From: Nannochloropsis oceanica
Lineage: Eukaryota > Sar > Eustigmatophyceae > Eustigmatales > Monodopsidaceae
Length of the DNA: 46,751 nt
Reading direction: 5' to 3'
Assembly: GCA_004519485.1 (NCBI GenBank)
Contig: CP038135.1
Coordinates: forward strand, 1,127,501 to 1,174,251
The position numbers were made by a program, and so were the translations under genes. Shown in pieces: positions 1 through 10,115 of the stretch (position 1 is its first letter; each line of letters starts with the position of its first letter). The notes below the pieces were generated by a model. That model saw only the letters and a program-made list of their open reading frames with translations. It searched no databases and had not been told where the DNA came from.

Positions 1-74
1 TTTATCGATGCCCCCTCCCTCTATCCCTCCCTCCCTCCCTCTTTCCCTCTTTTCCTTCCTCACTCCACCGCCAC

Positions 75-1105
75 ATGAAAGGGCGCCTTATTCTTACCTT
101 CTACGAGCGACGGCGGACACAGTCGTTCTTCCGGTTAATCCAAAACGAGGAGCGGGTTGTGTTCGAGGAGTGGGTCATTCCCTTCCTCATCGACAACATC
201 GGTATGTATCCCTATATCTCTCCCTCTCCCTCACCCTCTCCCCAAACCTTGCCTGCTTTTCTTCACTCCCCGCCCTGAGACTTTTCTTACTCATGGGCTG
301 AGCGATAAAGGACTCGGCTAATCCGCATTTTAGCCTCTCATACGCCTTCGCTTCAACCCCTCCTCTATTCCCTCCCTTTATCCCACCCAGGCACCACCAG
401 CCCCATCTCTTCCTCCCTCTCTCACTCTGACGAAGGTTTTGTGGGCGTGGACGCCGGCGACTTTTTCTCCCCTCCCCGCCCGCCCTCCTCCTCTTCCACC
501 CTCACCCCGGCCTCTTCATGCGACGGGAGAGAAGAGGATGCTGCGAGAGGTGCATTTCTTTCTAGCCCTCCCTCCCTCCCACCCTCTTTTTCTCCGCTGG
601 CAAAGTAATGATACGCTCAACCCTCCCTCCGTCCCCGCCCCCCTCTCCCCCTCCCTCCCTCGCCAGTCGTGGAGCAGCAACGGGTGCAAGCTCGGACAGA
701 AGCCCTTCTTCGATCCCGCCTTATGGATGTCTTCACCCTCGTGAATGGTAGCATCGATCACATCCCGCCTGTCAGCTACTTGTTCGAGGTAGGGGAGGGC
801 AGGGAGGGAGCAGGGAGGGAGGGTGGAAGGGAGGAGGAGATGTTGTGTCCGTGCGGCTCTTGGCTGGAGGCCCCCGGCCTGTGCTGCCACTGGTGCTGTC
901 ATTGGTGCTGTCGCTTAAGCTGCTTGGGTAACACCATTTTTTATTCCAACGACCCTCCCTCCCTCCCTCCCTCCCTCCCTCCCTCCTTCCCTCCCTCCCT
1001 CTTTTTTTCCAGATCTCTCACGGCGCGGCTTCCCGCCGAGACCGAGCCCAAGACCTGACCACAAAAATCAGAAACAGTCCAGCACTGATCAACAACAGCC
1101 TCTAA
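75..1105 (+). CDS. ATG101: Autophagy-related protein 101 (ATG101), 3' part; 5' exons lie outside the window
   Basis: HORMA-fold subunit of the ATG1/ULK1 autophagy-initiation complex, where it binds and stabilises ATG13 in the cytosol. Four exons join in frame: 75(or 80)-201, 391-549, 667-788 and 1013-1105, stop TAA. The first exon gives a K-G-R-L-I-L-T-F-Y-E-R-R-R stretch followed by an F-E-E-W motif, matching the F-Y-x-K-K and W-E-x-W-T positions of ATG101. The third exon ends in D-H-I-P-P-V, the conserved region near the end of the family. The second exon encodes ~53 Ser/Pro/Asp-rich residues with no counterpart I remember in the animal protein, so it may be a lineage insertion. The ATG at 75 is internal: the family needs about 90 more N-terminal residues, which are upstream of the window. 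Introns carry long TCCC or GGGA tracts. The assignment rests on remembered family motifs and is reasonably firm. Confidence 0.72.
951..1000. repeat. (CCCT)n tract at the 3' end of ATG101 intron 3
   Basis: About 50 bases of tandem CCTC units run up to the T-rich acceptor of the last ATG101 exon. The same intron begins with a GGGA-rich stretch just after its donor (789-830). This is one of the dispersed TCCC/GGGA tracts that pervade introns throughout the left 14 kb. Confidence 0.9.
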
Positions 1106-1712
1106 AGAAGGGAGGGAGGGAGGGAGAGAGGGAAGAAGGACACGGCTCAAGAATTTGCTGTACAAATATGTGAAGAAGGAGGAGGAAGGGATGAGAGGAA
1201 GGAGGAGGAATTAGGGTTGTATAAAGGGCAGTGAGGAGGAGCAGGAACAAGAACAGAGGAAGAATGAGGAGGAGGAGGAGGAGGAGGGGTGTACAGGCAA
1301 GATCAATGATGTATATGATTTGATTGAAACAATCGATATTCCACAACCATGAAGAAGTACGGAATTGGGGAGAAGGTGCTCTTTCTCGATATATTTTCCT
1401 CTTGCTTGACTATTTTGGTCGGGGTTATGCTTACTGATACAAGGCAAATATTTTTCAAATGTGCCCCTCTCAGAGATGCACATCGAGGTTCCCATTAAAA
1501 ATGCAATGTCCTTTTGTTTCTGGCACTAAGTTATATGAAATCATCCACTGCTTTTTGATTTCTGTGCTATCACCTTCCACTTTGCTCGCCTGGAGCCCCC
1601 ATTTTAACCCTCCCAACACGTATTTACTTGTTGGCTTCTGAAGACACGATATGTGACATTGTGCACGGACACATACACATACCCACACACACACACACCA
1701 CTCGCTCCACGC
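1106..1712. other. Intergenic region between convergent genes, both 3' ends
   Basis: Lies between the ATG101 stop and the stop of the minus-strand membrane gene. It is GGAGGA-rich at 1170-1290, then AT-richer. No frame here shows recognisable coding signal, and it probably holds the two 3' UTRs. Confidence 0.6.
1669..1700. repeat. (CA)n microsatellite
   Basis: A run of ACACAT and CACACA units just 3' of the minus-strand membrane gene. Simple-sequence repeat only. Confidence 0.85.
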
Positions 1713-3715
1713 TTACTTCACACATATAGACTGAGAGCTTGCACGGGAGGAGACGGGGCTGCGGCTCTTCACCGAAAACACACGCCTAAGATTCCAGTAA
1801 AAATTGTTTACCTTGGTACAAGTCACGTCCCCCTTTTTCAACGTAGAACAGGCATCGCCCACCAGCGCTCCCGCCCCGTCCACGTCGATGGTGGAGGAAG
1901 AAGCGCCGCGGGAGAAGACTGACTCGCTCCGGAGGCGGCCAAATCGGGCGGAAGACGTCGTGGATGTAGATGAAGGGACGCCTCGCTGGCAGCGCACCGA
2001 TAAGGTGATGCCGAGAACACGGGCCAGATTCCAACGCTGCTTGGTGATCTTAATCATAGTGAAAGGCGTCACAGCCTCCGCCCCCTCCGCGTTCTTAGCC
2101 AGCAGTCCACCAACAACTGTCCCACCGAGCTCTTCAAAGAACGTCGAATAGATGGGGCTCCGGGCTGCCTCGCCCTCCGCCTCCTGGCTAAAGAGGTCAG
2201 CCAAAACGCTGCCGATCAAACCCTCGTCTTTAATTAGCTCGTTGTCGCCCATCCTACCCCATTCTTTGGCCATGAAGGTATCGACAAAATCCCAATTCTC
2301 ATATTCACGCAGTATCGGCACCAGAAATGTGCGGCCTAAAAAAGTGGGATACAAGGCTCGCTGCTCCTTATACTGGCGCTTGTTCTTCCCGTTGGTGCCC
2401 TTCGAAAGGTCAATGGCGGTCTTGACGTCTTGCTCGTCCACATACTTGCGAGTTAGCGTGGCCGCCATCAACATGGACCCCACATCGTACGTTCCGATTG
2501 TGTAAAGTATCGAGCTGACCAGCAGGCAGGCCATGCACGATTACAAAGAGGATCGAGAGCTCCATCAACAAGCTTTTCATCCTGGCAAACATCGCCTTCT
2601 TAGCGTTCTCTTCCTCCAGTCTCGCCGCCTGCGTCACAGTCCAGAGGGGCACCACCGCAATCACGCCCGCGGTCGGCTGATCCAGCCCAGTCCCCACTAT
2701 GGTGCCAATAACGGCCTCGGGGTCGTCTTCTTTCGGAGAATGCTTGCTAGAACTGTAGAATTCCACCACCATATACCCCGTAGTCGAGAAGACAATTATG
2801 CACACAATGATAAAGTGGACCCAGTAACCATCGCAGGGTTTAGGGGACCCGGGGGGAAGAAGGTTGTTCTCCATGATTGCTTCCAATTCTTCCCATTTTA
2901 CAAGTAGATGACTTCCATAGGCTGCCAGGCTGACAAAGGTTTTGGTAAGGAAAGCAGAAACCCGAAGAGGTCGTGGGCCCTTGAAAGCGTAGGGAGGGGG
3001 ACGGACGGACTCTACAGCGTGTCGTGGGCTTAGGAGAGAAAGATTGTAGGCCTGGGAGAGGAGTAAGGGAGGAAGGGGGAGAGGGAGGGAGATGGAAGGC
3101 GAAAGGGTGATTAAAATTCGAAGGAAGGGGGTATTTTCAGTTTGAATCAGGGAAAAAACACTATTCTTACTAGCCTCTAACCATTTATCGCTATTGCTAA
3201 CTACGGCGACATGGAGCTCTTCCCCTGAGGTTAAGAGGGAAGCAGTCGAACAGTCCCACAGGCTTGATTGGTGAGGATCGTACACCTGGAAGGAAGGAGG
3301 ACGAAAGAAAGGTTACGAGGAGGGCATTTCGAGGAATAGAGAAGATGGGGATAGTACCAGGACAGCTTATCGCTACAGCAAGGGGCTGGGTGATGTGAGA
3401 AGAAGATGTGTGGAGAAGGGAAGAAGCACGCACTCTGTGTCAAGCCATGGGGAGGAGGAAGATGGCACCTATCTACCTACGTACATCGACAGAGTACAGG
3501 CCCGTGCCAGTCAGTAGGATGAGTGCAGACATAATGACAATCTGGTTCTTGTATGTGTTGTTGTCTCGGAGCTTGGACAGCTCCCAGGTCTCGTTTCCTG
3601 GGGGACAGACGGAGGTGGGGTAAGACAGGCGGGCCCTCGTGACTGTGGCGGGGCCAAGGCACAGGGTCAAGGTGCCGAACGCAGCAGCGACAGCTTGGGT
3701 TTTACGACTAAACAT
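1713..3715 (-). CDS. Unknown multi-pass membrane protein with signal peptide; reading frame broken once
   Basis: I do not recognise the family. Exon 1 (3485-3715, ATG at 3715) encodes a signal-like N-terminus, a short Cys-containing segment and a hydrophobic helix. Exon 2 is 3171-3285 (donor GTAAG, acceptor CAG). Exon 3 starts near 3011, acceptor less certain. It encodes a helix following P-K-P-C-D-G-Y-W, an acidic loop with K-E-D-D-P, and a third hydrophobic segment. At ~2520-2540 that segment runs out of frame and continues one base over, where the open frame extends ~270 residues to 1713. The join lies inside one continuous transmembrane helix, so the two frames belong to one protein. A 30-base GT...AG stretch there does not repair the frame. 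Either a one-base assembly error or a genuine break would explain it. The last ~30 residues may be removed by an intron starting at a GTAAAC near 1810. Confidence 0.5.
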
Positions 3716-4791
3716 TTTTTCGGTGGTGGCGGTGAATGGAGAAGAAAGTGGTTTTGGGGCGACCTACATAATGTGTGTACAGAGGGGATTGAGGGAAAGG
3801 AAGAAGGGGCGTGAGAAAGGGTGCGACGATGGGAAGCAAGCACGTAAGACATGAGGGGTAAAATTACTAGAGGTGGCCTGCAAGTGACTCGCATAGCCCA
3901 TACCTTGCGTAAATTTCCACGGTCACCAAGCGGCTGGAATATTTTCGCAGATTTGGCCCATTGGGCATTGCTCGAGTAGGTGCCTCACCAAGCAAGGCAA
4001 GCAAGCAAGCTTGCGGAGGCGCACATGCCCGGAGACGCTGGCGGGCCGGAGCAGGCTTTTCATATGCTGTTCTTAGATGTCTTCGAAGGGGGCACAAGGA
4101 CCACAAGAAAGGAAAGATGTACTAGACACGCAAGTTCAAAATGCACACTCCTGATTAGACATCGGTTCCAATCTCAACAACGTCGTCTGCGATCAGAGGG
4201 ACGTCAACTTGAGCTCTGACGCCATGTCCCTCCGCCATCCCTCGATTTCATCTTTTCGTACTTTTCGCATGGGTAAATTTTCACGGGCTCTTTCTAAGCG
4301 CGATAATATAGCCGGAAATATGGCAATCTGGACAGGTCCACCCTAACTGCATCGTATGATTTTCATTGAGGCCAACAATGATTGTGATCGCCCTTCTTCG
4401 TTTTTTTGTTTGTATTTTTAAAAAAGCCGTTTAAAGTCATTGCTTGCGCATGAAAGGTGTCAGGGGAGGAAAAGGGGAGCAAGGCGAGGTCCCTTTGACA
4501 AAGGAGAAAAAGCACAGAAGAGATGTGTACGTGTACCAACGAAATTAGCGCAAAGCAACAAGACAGAGACAAACGTATATGAGCCGGCCTGTCCCATTTC
4601 CTAGTTGTTACTGCCATTCTAACGACAACAACTTTTCGTCCTTCTAATTGGAGTGATCGATATTCTTTTCCGCCTCCTATTTCCTTTCCTGCCTTACGTA
4701 CATGTAGATACACTTTCACCCGCCACCTTTCTCATGAGCAACTCTCTTCGTCTTCTCTCTCTGCCCCTTATCCTTTCATCAAATTAAACTA
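3716..4791. other. Intergenic region: 5' flank of the membrane gene and 3' flank of CSN2
   Basis: Both neighbours are on the minus strand. This ~1.1 kb holds the promoter side of the membrane protein gene and the 3' side of CSN2. The open frames present are short, lack family resemblance and cannot be joined into a convincing gene. Confidence 0.55.
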
Positions 4792-7700
4792 TTACGACGT
4801 TTGGGCTGTGGTGCTCCCGAAGGCCACGGGCGCGGCAGAAGACGAGTAGCATCCTGTTCAAGGTATGGCATAGAAAGGAGGACGAGGGAGGAAGGGAGAG
4901 CCAGTTAGAGCCAGGGAGAGTCAGGGAGGACATAAAGTAAGATTCTTAACACTTTGACATTTCAGATACATTCTGCCTCCCTACCCTCTCTCAACCCTTG
5001 TGGAAAACTTACCCTGTCTTGCCCCTCCTCCCGTGACAGAGTGTAGCGTGTCAGCCCATCGTGATAGAGCCCCGTGCTTAGTTGACGAGGACCCTCCCTC
5101 GGGCCGGAGGAGGAGGTAGCCGTCGATCTGAAGAAGGGGAGGGAGGGAGGGGGGGTAAGTACGTGAGTGGGTAAGCCAAGTCCATCTTTCTTTTTTCTAT
5201 GAAAGGATCAAAACGCGAGAATCAAATTAAATGTTAATCACCTCCCTTTCTCCATCCCTCCCTCCATTACCTGGTCGATCTGGCCCTTGATCCGCTTGTC
5301 TAAGATGAGGTCCACCAAGAGGGATTCGATCTCCTCGGGGGTGAGACGTAGCTCCTGGGAGGGAGGAGAGTAGGTAGGGACCGGGGAGAAGTGTTAAATA
5401 GGTGGTTGGTAAAGCCAAATGTGGGCTTGAAAACGTCGCCGGCAGAGGGGGAGGGGGAGGGGATGCACAAGACCGAGTCTCCTATCCCTTCGGAGGCGTT
5501 TAAATGTTGCTGCTTTTGTGCATATATGCGGAGGTAGGGTAATGGTAATAATAGCGTAATGATGAACGATTGAACAAATAACATAAAAGCAAAAAATAAA
5601 ACCAAAAAAATGCGCTTCATCAAACGCACCTTTGCGGCCCATGTCAGAGTCATCTTGGCGTATGGCTGGGCGATACTCAGCAATACCTACAAATAAGCGA
5701 GGGAGGGAGGGAGGGAAGGAAGGAGGAGTGAGCGAGCGAAAATTAGAAAAATGGAGGGAGGGAGGGGAGGAGGGAGGGGAGGAGGGGAGAGCCTGCCTAC
5801 CTGTTCCCGCATGCGACGGCGGAGTTCCTCGATGTAGACGGCCATGAATGAGTCGTCCAAGATGTGGTTCGGCTTGTGCTGCAACGCCTGGAGGGAGGGG
5901 GGGAGGGAGGAAGAAAGGGAGGGCATGGTATGCTTGTAAATGCCTTAGTCTGAATCACCGTGCAATCTTTCTCTCTCCTTCCTTTCTGCCCTCCCTCCCT
6001 CCCTCCCTCCCTCCCTCCCTTGCCTTCTCGAAGCGCGGCAGGTCGTTGGCGTCGTAGGCGATGCGAAGCTCCATCATCGCCATCACCTCCCGGTCGTCCT
6101 GGAGGAGGGAGGGAGGAAGGGTGACGGAAGAGGGAGGGGGGGAATGAGTAAACTTTGAGCAAGAAACGCGAACTGAGAAAACATAGGCAGGCGAGTAAGG
6201 AGGGAAGGAGAGAGGGAGGGAGAGCGAGCCGGAAGAAGGAAAGGAAGGAGACCTCTCACCTGGTAGACCTTTGCCTCGGTGGCGGCGAAGGGATTGATGC
6301 TGCTGTTGGCCAGGATATTGGAGAGGGCGGCGTACTTGAGGCACTGCTTGGCCCGGCTGTTGCCTGCCTCCTGTGGAGGATGGGAGGGAAGGAGGGAAAG
6401 AGGGAGAGAGGGGGGGAGGGAGGGGGGGAGGGAAGGGAAAAGGCGGAAGTTGTGAGTAATGAAGACAGTAAGATGAATTGAAGTCCCGAAAAAAAAGGTC
6501 GAGGCCAGCCTTATTCCTCCCTCCCTCTCTCCCTCCCTCCCTTCCTCCTTCACTTCTTCCCTCCCTCGTTGCATCTCTCCCTCCCTCCCTACCTGATGAG
6601 CACGGAAGCCCTCATTAAACTCCGAGTAGGCCTCGGACCACTGCCGTTGCAGCATGTGAAGCTTCCCGCCTTCCTCGTGGATGATACCTAGGGAGGGAGG
6701 GAGGGAGGGAGGGAGGGAGGAGTCGGGCCATTGGCATGTGGGATGAGCATGAGCAGTTTCCCGCCTTCCTCGCGGCTGATTAGTTGGAGGGGAGGGAGGG
6801 ATAAAGAAAGGGATAGATGTGACTGCACCGCACGGAAAAAGGAAGGAAGGGAGGGAGGGAGGGAGGGAGGGAGGGAGGGAGGGAGGGAGGGAGGGACACG
6901 CACCCATGATTCGAGGGTCGGAGACGGCGGCGTTGAGCTTTAGAGTCTTAGGGAAAATCGACTGTGCAGAAGAGGGAGGGGGGAGGGAAATAGTCAGAGA
7001 GAAAGAGAAAGGAATGGCGGATGAGGGAAAGTGTTGTAAGATACCTCCTCTCGTCCCCTCCCTCCCTCCCTCCCTCCCTCCTACCCTCCCTGCTTACCTT
7101 CATCCGAACCGAGTCGCTAGTTCGGGTGCAGAGAGCGATTTCGAGGGCGTAGACTGGTTGGGGGGAGGGAGGAAAGGAGGGTTGGTGGGAGAGATTCATG
7201 GAGGGAGGAGGGAGGGAGGGAGGGAGGGAGGGAGGGAGGGTAGGCTGACGTACCTTCCATGAGGTAGGTGGCTTTGGACTCGTCGTCGCTGCCGTCGGGG
7301 TGCTGGCAGAGCCGATGGAGGCGCTCGATCACCTGGGCTGCCGCCTAGGGAGGGAGGAAGGGAAGGAGGGAGGGAGGGAGGGAGGGAGGAACGGTAGGAG
7401 ATGAATGGGAGATGGGCCATGAAAGAATGATAGGTTATCCCTGCCAAAGGCCATAAGACATGCTCTCTCCCTCCTTCCCTCCCTCCTTCTCTCCCATCCT
7501 CTCTTCCTCCCCCCTCCACAAGGAAACCCTGTCGTGCCTCACACATCTCCGCCTTCGATTAAAAAGAAAGTGAGTTGCACGAAATCCCTTTCTCCTTTCC
7601 CCCCTTCCTCCCTCCCTCCCTCCCTACCTGCGGATCTTCTTGTGCGAGGAGCGTCTTAGCTTGACGAATCATGGTGGTGAAGTGCAGCCGTTCGTTGTCC

Positions 7701-9172
7701 TCGGTGAAAGCCAGTGTCTTGGCGTATGTCTGGGACAAGGAAGGGAGGGAGGGAGAGAAAGGGAGGGAGGGGAGGGGTTGAGATAGCGGGTGAGGGCCCG
7801 GGGGAGGGACGCCAGTATATCTCCTCTATTTCATCCACGGCCACCCTCGCTCCAATCCATACACCCATTCACCTGTCCCTCCCTCCCTCCCTCCCTCCCT
7901 CCCTCCTTCCCTTCCTCCCTACCTGCGAGACGATGCTCCCCGAGGCCGTGGCGAGGGAGTCCAGGACGTGGTTGATAGCGTCCGTGCACTCATTCCGAGT
8001 CACGGCGGTAGTGTACGACAAGAGGCGCTCGTAGGCCGCCAGCATCTTGCTGGTGTGTGTGGGAGGGAGGGAGGGAGGGAAGGAAGGAGAGAGGAAGGGA
8101 GGGAGGGAGGGAACGGTGCGAATCAGATAAGCCCAACGACCGAGGTTATGCAGTGATAACATGAGGGGTAAGGTTAAGCAGGTAGTCTCCCTCCCTCCCG
8201 CTCTCCCGCTCTCCTTCTCTCCAGCACTTTCTACGCACTCATATTCCCCTAGCTTGAACAGCAGCGTAACACAGCATTCCAAGCCCTTAAAGCACCACTT
8301 CAAGTCGTCCCCCCCCCGCTCCTCCGCCACTGCCACCACGCGCTCCATCTTCGTCAGGGCCTCGGGCAGCTGGTTTTGCTGTAGTGATAGGAGGAAGAGA
8401 ATTGGGAAAGGAAGGAGGAGGGGGTGGGTGGGATGCCGGATATGTCTCTGTCCATCCCAGGGGAAAAGGAACCATCGTGTCTTCTCATCCTTCCTCCACC
8501 ACTGCCACCACCACCTCTCCGCCACCCTCGGCAGTTTGATATAAGTATGACATAAACATGAATGAGACAAGTGCACATGTGCGTGGCGTGAGCGCGTGAA
8601 AGCTGGGGTGTCATTCATCCGAGGACGTAGTAGAATATCCCTCCATCTCTCCCCTTTCTCCCCCCCCTTCCCATCCTTCCACTCTCATCATGTACCTGCA
8701 TGAACTCCTCGCCCTCGAAGTAGGAGTTGACGATCTCGTGGTCCTGCTCGTCTTGGTCCTTGAGGAAAGAAAGAGGAGGACGGAAGAGAAGGAGGGGGAA
8801 AGTGAGGGAGGGAAGGGTGGGAGAAATGGCTTCGCTCGGGGCCCTGGGAACGTGAGGCTGACATGTTTTAATATTACTATGGACAAGCGGCTGACAAAGC
8901 CTACTATTAATACAGAGCATGGCATAATATTCAGAGGGAACGACAAAAAGAGACCTTATCAAGGACAGAGCACGACTTACGCGTACAAGTGGCAACAACC
9001 CTGCACTGACCAACATCCTAAGACGGAGGAGGGACACAGCATCTCCTCCTCCATCCACATCCAGCTTATCATCTTATACTCCCAGACTAACCTCATCACT
9101 TCCGTATGCATAGTCGACATCACTGCCCCCGTCATCGCTGTAAGCATACACCTCGCCTTCGTCGTCCGACAT
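4792..9172 (-). CDS. CSN2: COP9 signalosome complex subunit 2
   Basis: PCI-domain scaffold subunit of the COP9 signalosome, which removes NEDD8 from cullin-RING ubiquitin ligases in nucleus and cytosol. Sixteen exons join in frame: 9092-9172, 8696-8758, 8235-8378, 7923-8045, 7628-7729, 7254-7344, 7098-7153, 6904-6937, 6593-6687, 6260-6370, 6024-6098, 5801-5887, 5630-5686, 5271-5354, 5013-5127, 4792-4853. They give ~459 aa (human 443). The start is an acidic M-S-D-D-E-G-E segment, as in the family. Diagnostic matches include R-I-M-G-I-I-H-E-E-G-G-K, the S-S-I-N-P-F-A-A-T-E-A-K block, F-E-K with the following H-I-L-D-D-S-F, and the PCI segment ending K-G-Q-I-D-Q. The C-terminal tail is Ser/Ala-rich and unlike the animal end. 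The 6024/5887 intron is GC-AG. It is transcribed away from the mutase gene, so the two share a 943-bp upstream region. Confidence 0.93.
6848..6894. repeat. (GGGA)n tract in CSN2 intron 8
   Basis: About twelve uninterrupted GGGA units on the plus strand, hence TCCC in the gene sense. The tract sits just downstream of the R-I-M-G exon (6904-6937) in the gene direction, so it is donor-side and an exception to the usual polarity of these tracts. Confidence 0.88.
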
Positions 9173-10115
9173 GCCTGGGGCTGCCCGCAATTGATCGTGA
9201 GGTTGAGAGAGAAGAGAGAGGGAGGCTTGCTCCCCTTGGTTGGCTAAATGAGAATGGACACGCCCGTCAGCTGCCCCTAGTCCGTCGACGTCTCGATGAC
9301 AGTAAGAAATGTGTGTCTGTGCATGTAGCATAAGGTGCGTATGTGAGAGGGAAGGTGTGCGACGAAGCAGTGCATGTTGCAACACTATCAGGCGCCTCGT
9401 CTTTCGTACGCAGCAAAAAGCAATCAAGGCCGATGCCACCGCCTCTTCCCTTAAAAAGCTCTCACCACACCTCTTTGTTCTCGGAGCATGTGTATGCTGA
9501 TATGCCTGCCTAGCATTTTGGGTTTGGCTTCTCGCGTTTTTAGCTGGAGAGGTTCATCGCTGAGCTGAGCGACTCGGAGCGACTCGCTGATAACCGCTGA
9601 TGACCCAAATCCCCGACCTCATTAGTGCAAACGCCCTCGACTTGCCCGTGGTAACCTGTATGCCACTATCAAATGAAGTTGTACTAAAAGTAGATGGGTG
9701 CGAGCGTTCGGGTTTTCACGCCCTGGAAATACCAATTGATAGATTGGCGTCAAGCCACAAGCACTACCAAGAAGTACCCAGGAGGTACCAGTTCCGCCCC
9801 TGCTTGTACCTCTACTGGATGCTGAAAACCTTCTTCTATCCTGTACATACCCCACCATCATCATCACCTCACCATCTATCGGCTGTGCTCGAAAGGGGAA
9901 TTTTGGGGCAGAGGTAATCACGAAAGAATACCGTCTTTTCGCTCGTGCATCTGAAGGGACATCGCTCGAAGAAGAAACAAACGTGCTTCTTCAAATCGCT
10001 TAAGCCCATGCGACTCATCACGCAAAATACATGATCTCAACTGCGCCGACACACCGGTATATACACAGCATCATCCCCCTCGTCACCACCAGCACTCTTC
10101 CCGGAAGCAGCAGCC
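9173..10115. promoter_or_regulatory. Shared upstream region of divergent CSN2 and PGM3 genes
   Basis: Head-to-head spacing of 943 bases between the two ATGs. It contains a GAGCTGAGCGACTC-type short imperfect repeat at ~9565-9595 and no supportable gene. A TATATA stretch lies at ~10060, about 55 bases before the PGM3 ATG. Promoter function follows from position only. Confidence 0.5.

Noticed and set aside
8-1165. Long Pro/Ser/Leu- or Arg/Glu/Gly-rich open frames throughout the left 14 kb
   Set aside because: They are translations of TCCC or GGGA tracts in introns. The true exons beside them are explained by ATG101, CSN2 and PGM3.
3867-4719. Short frames between the membrane gene and CSN2
   Set aside because: None continues across plausible splice sites or resembles a known domain.
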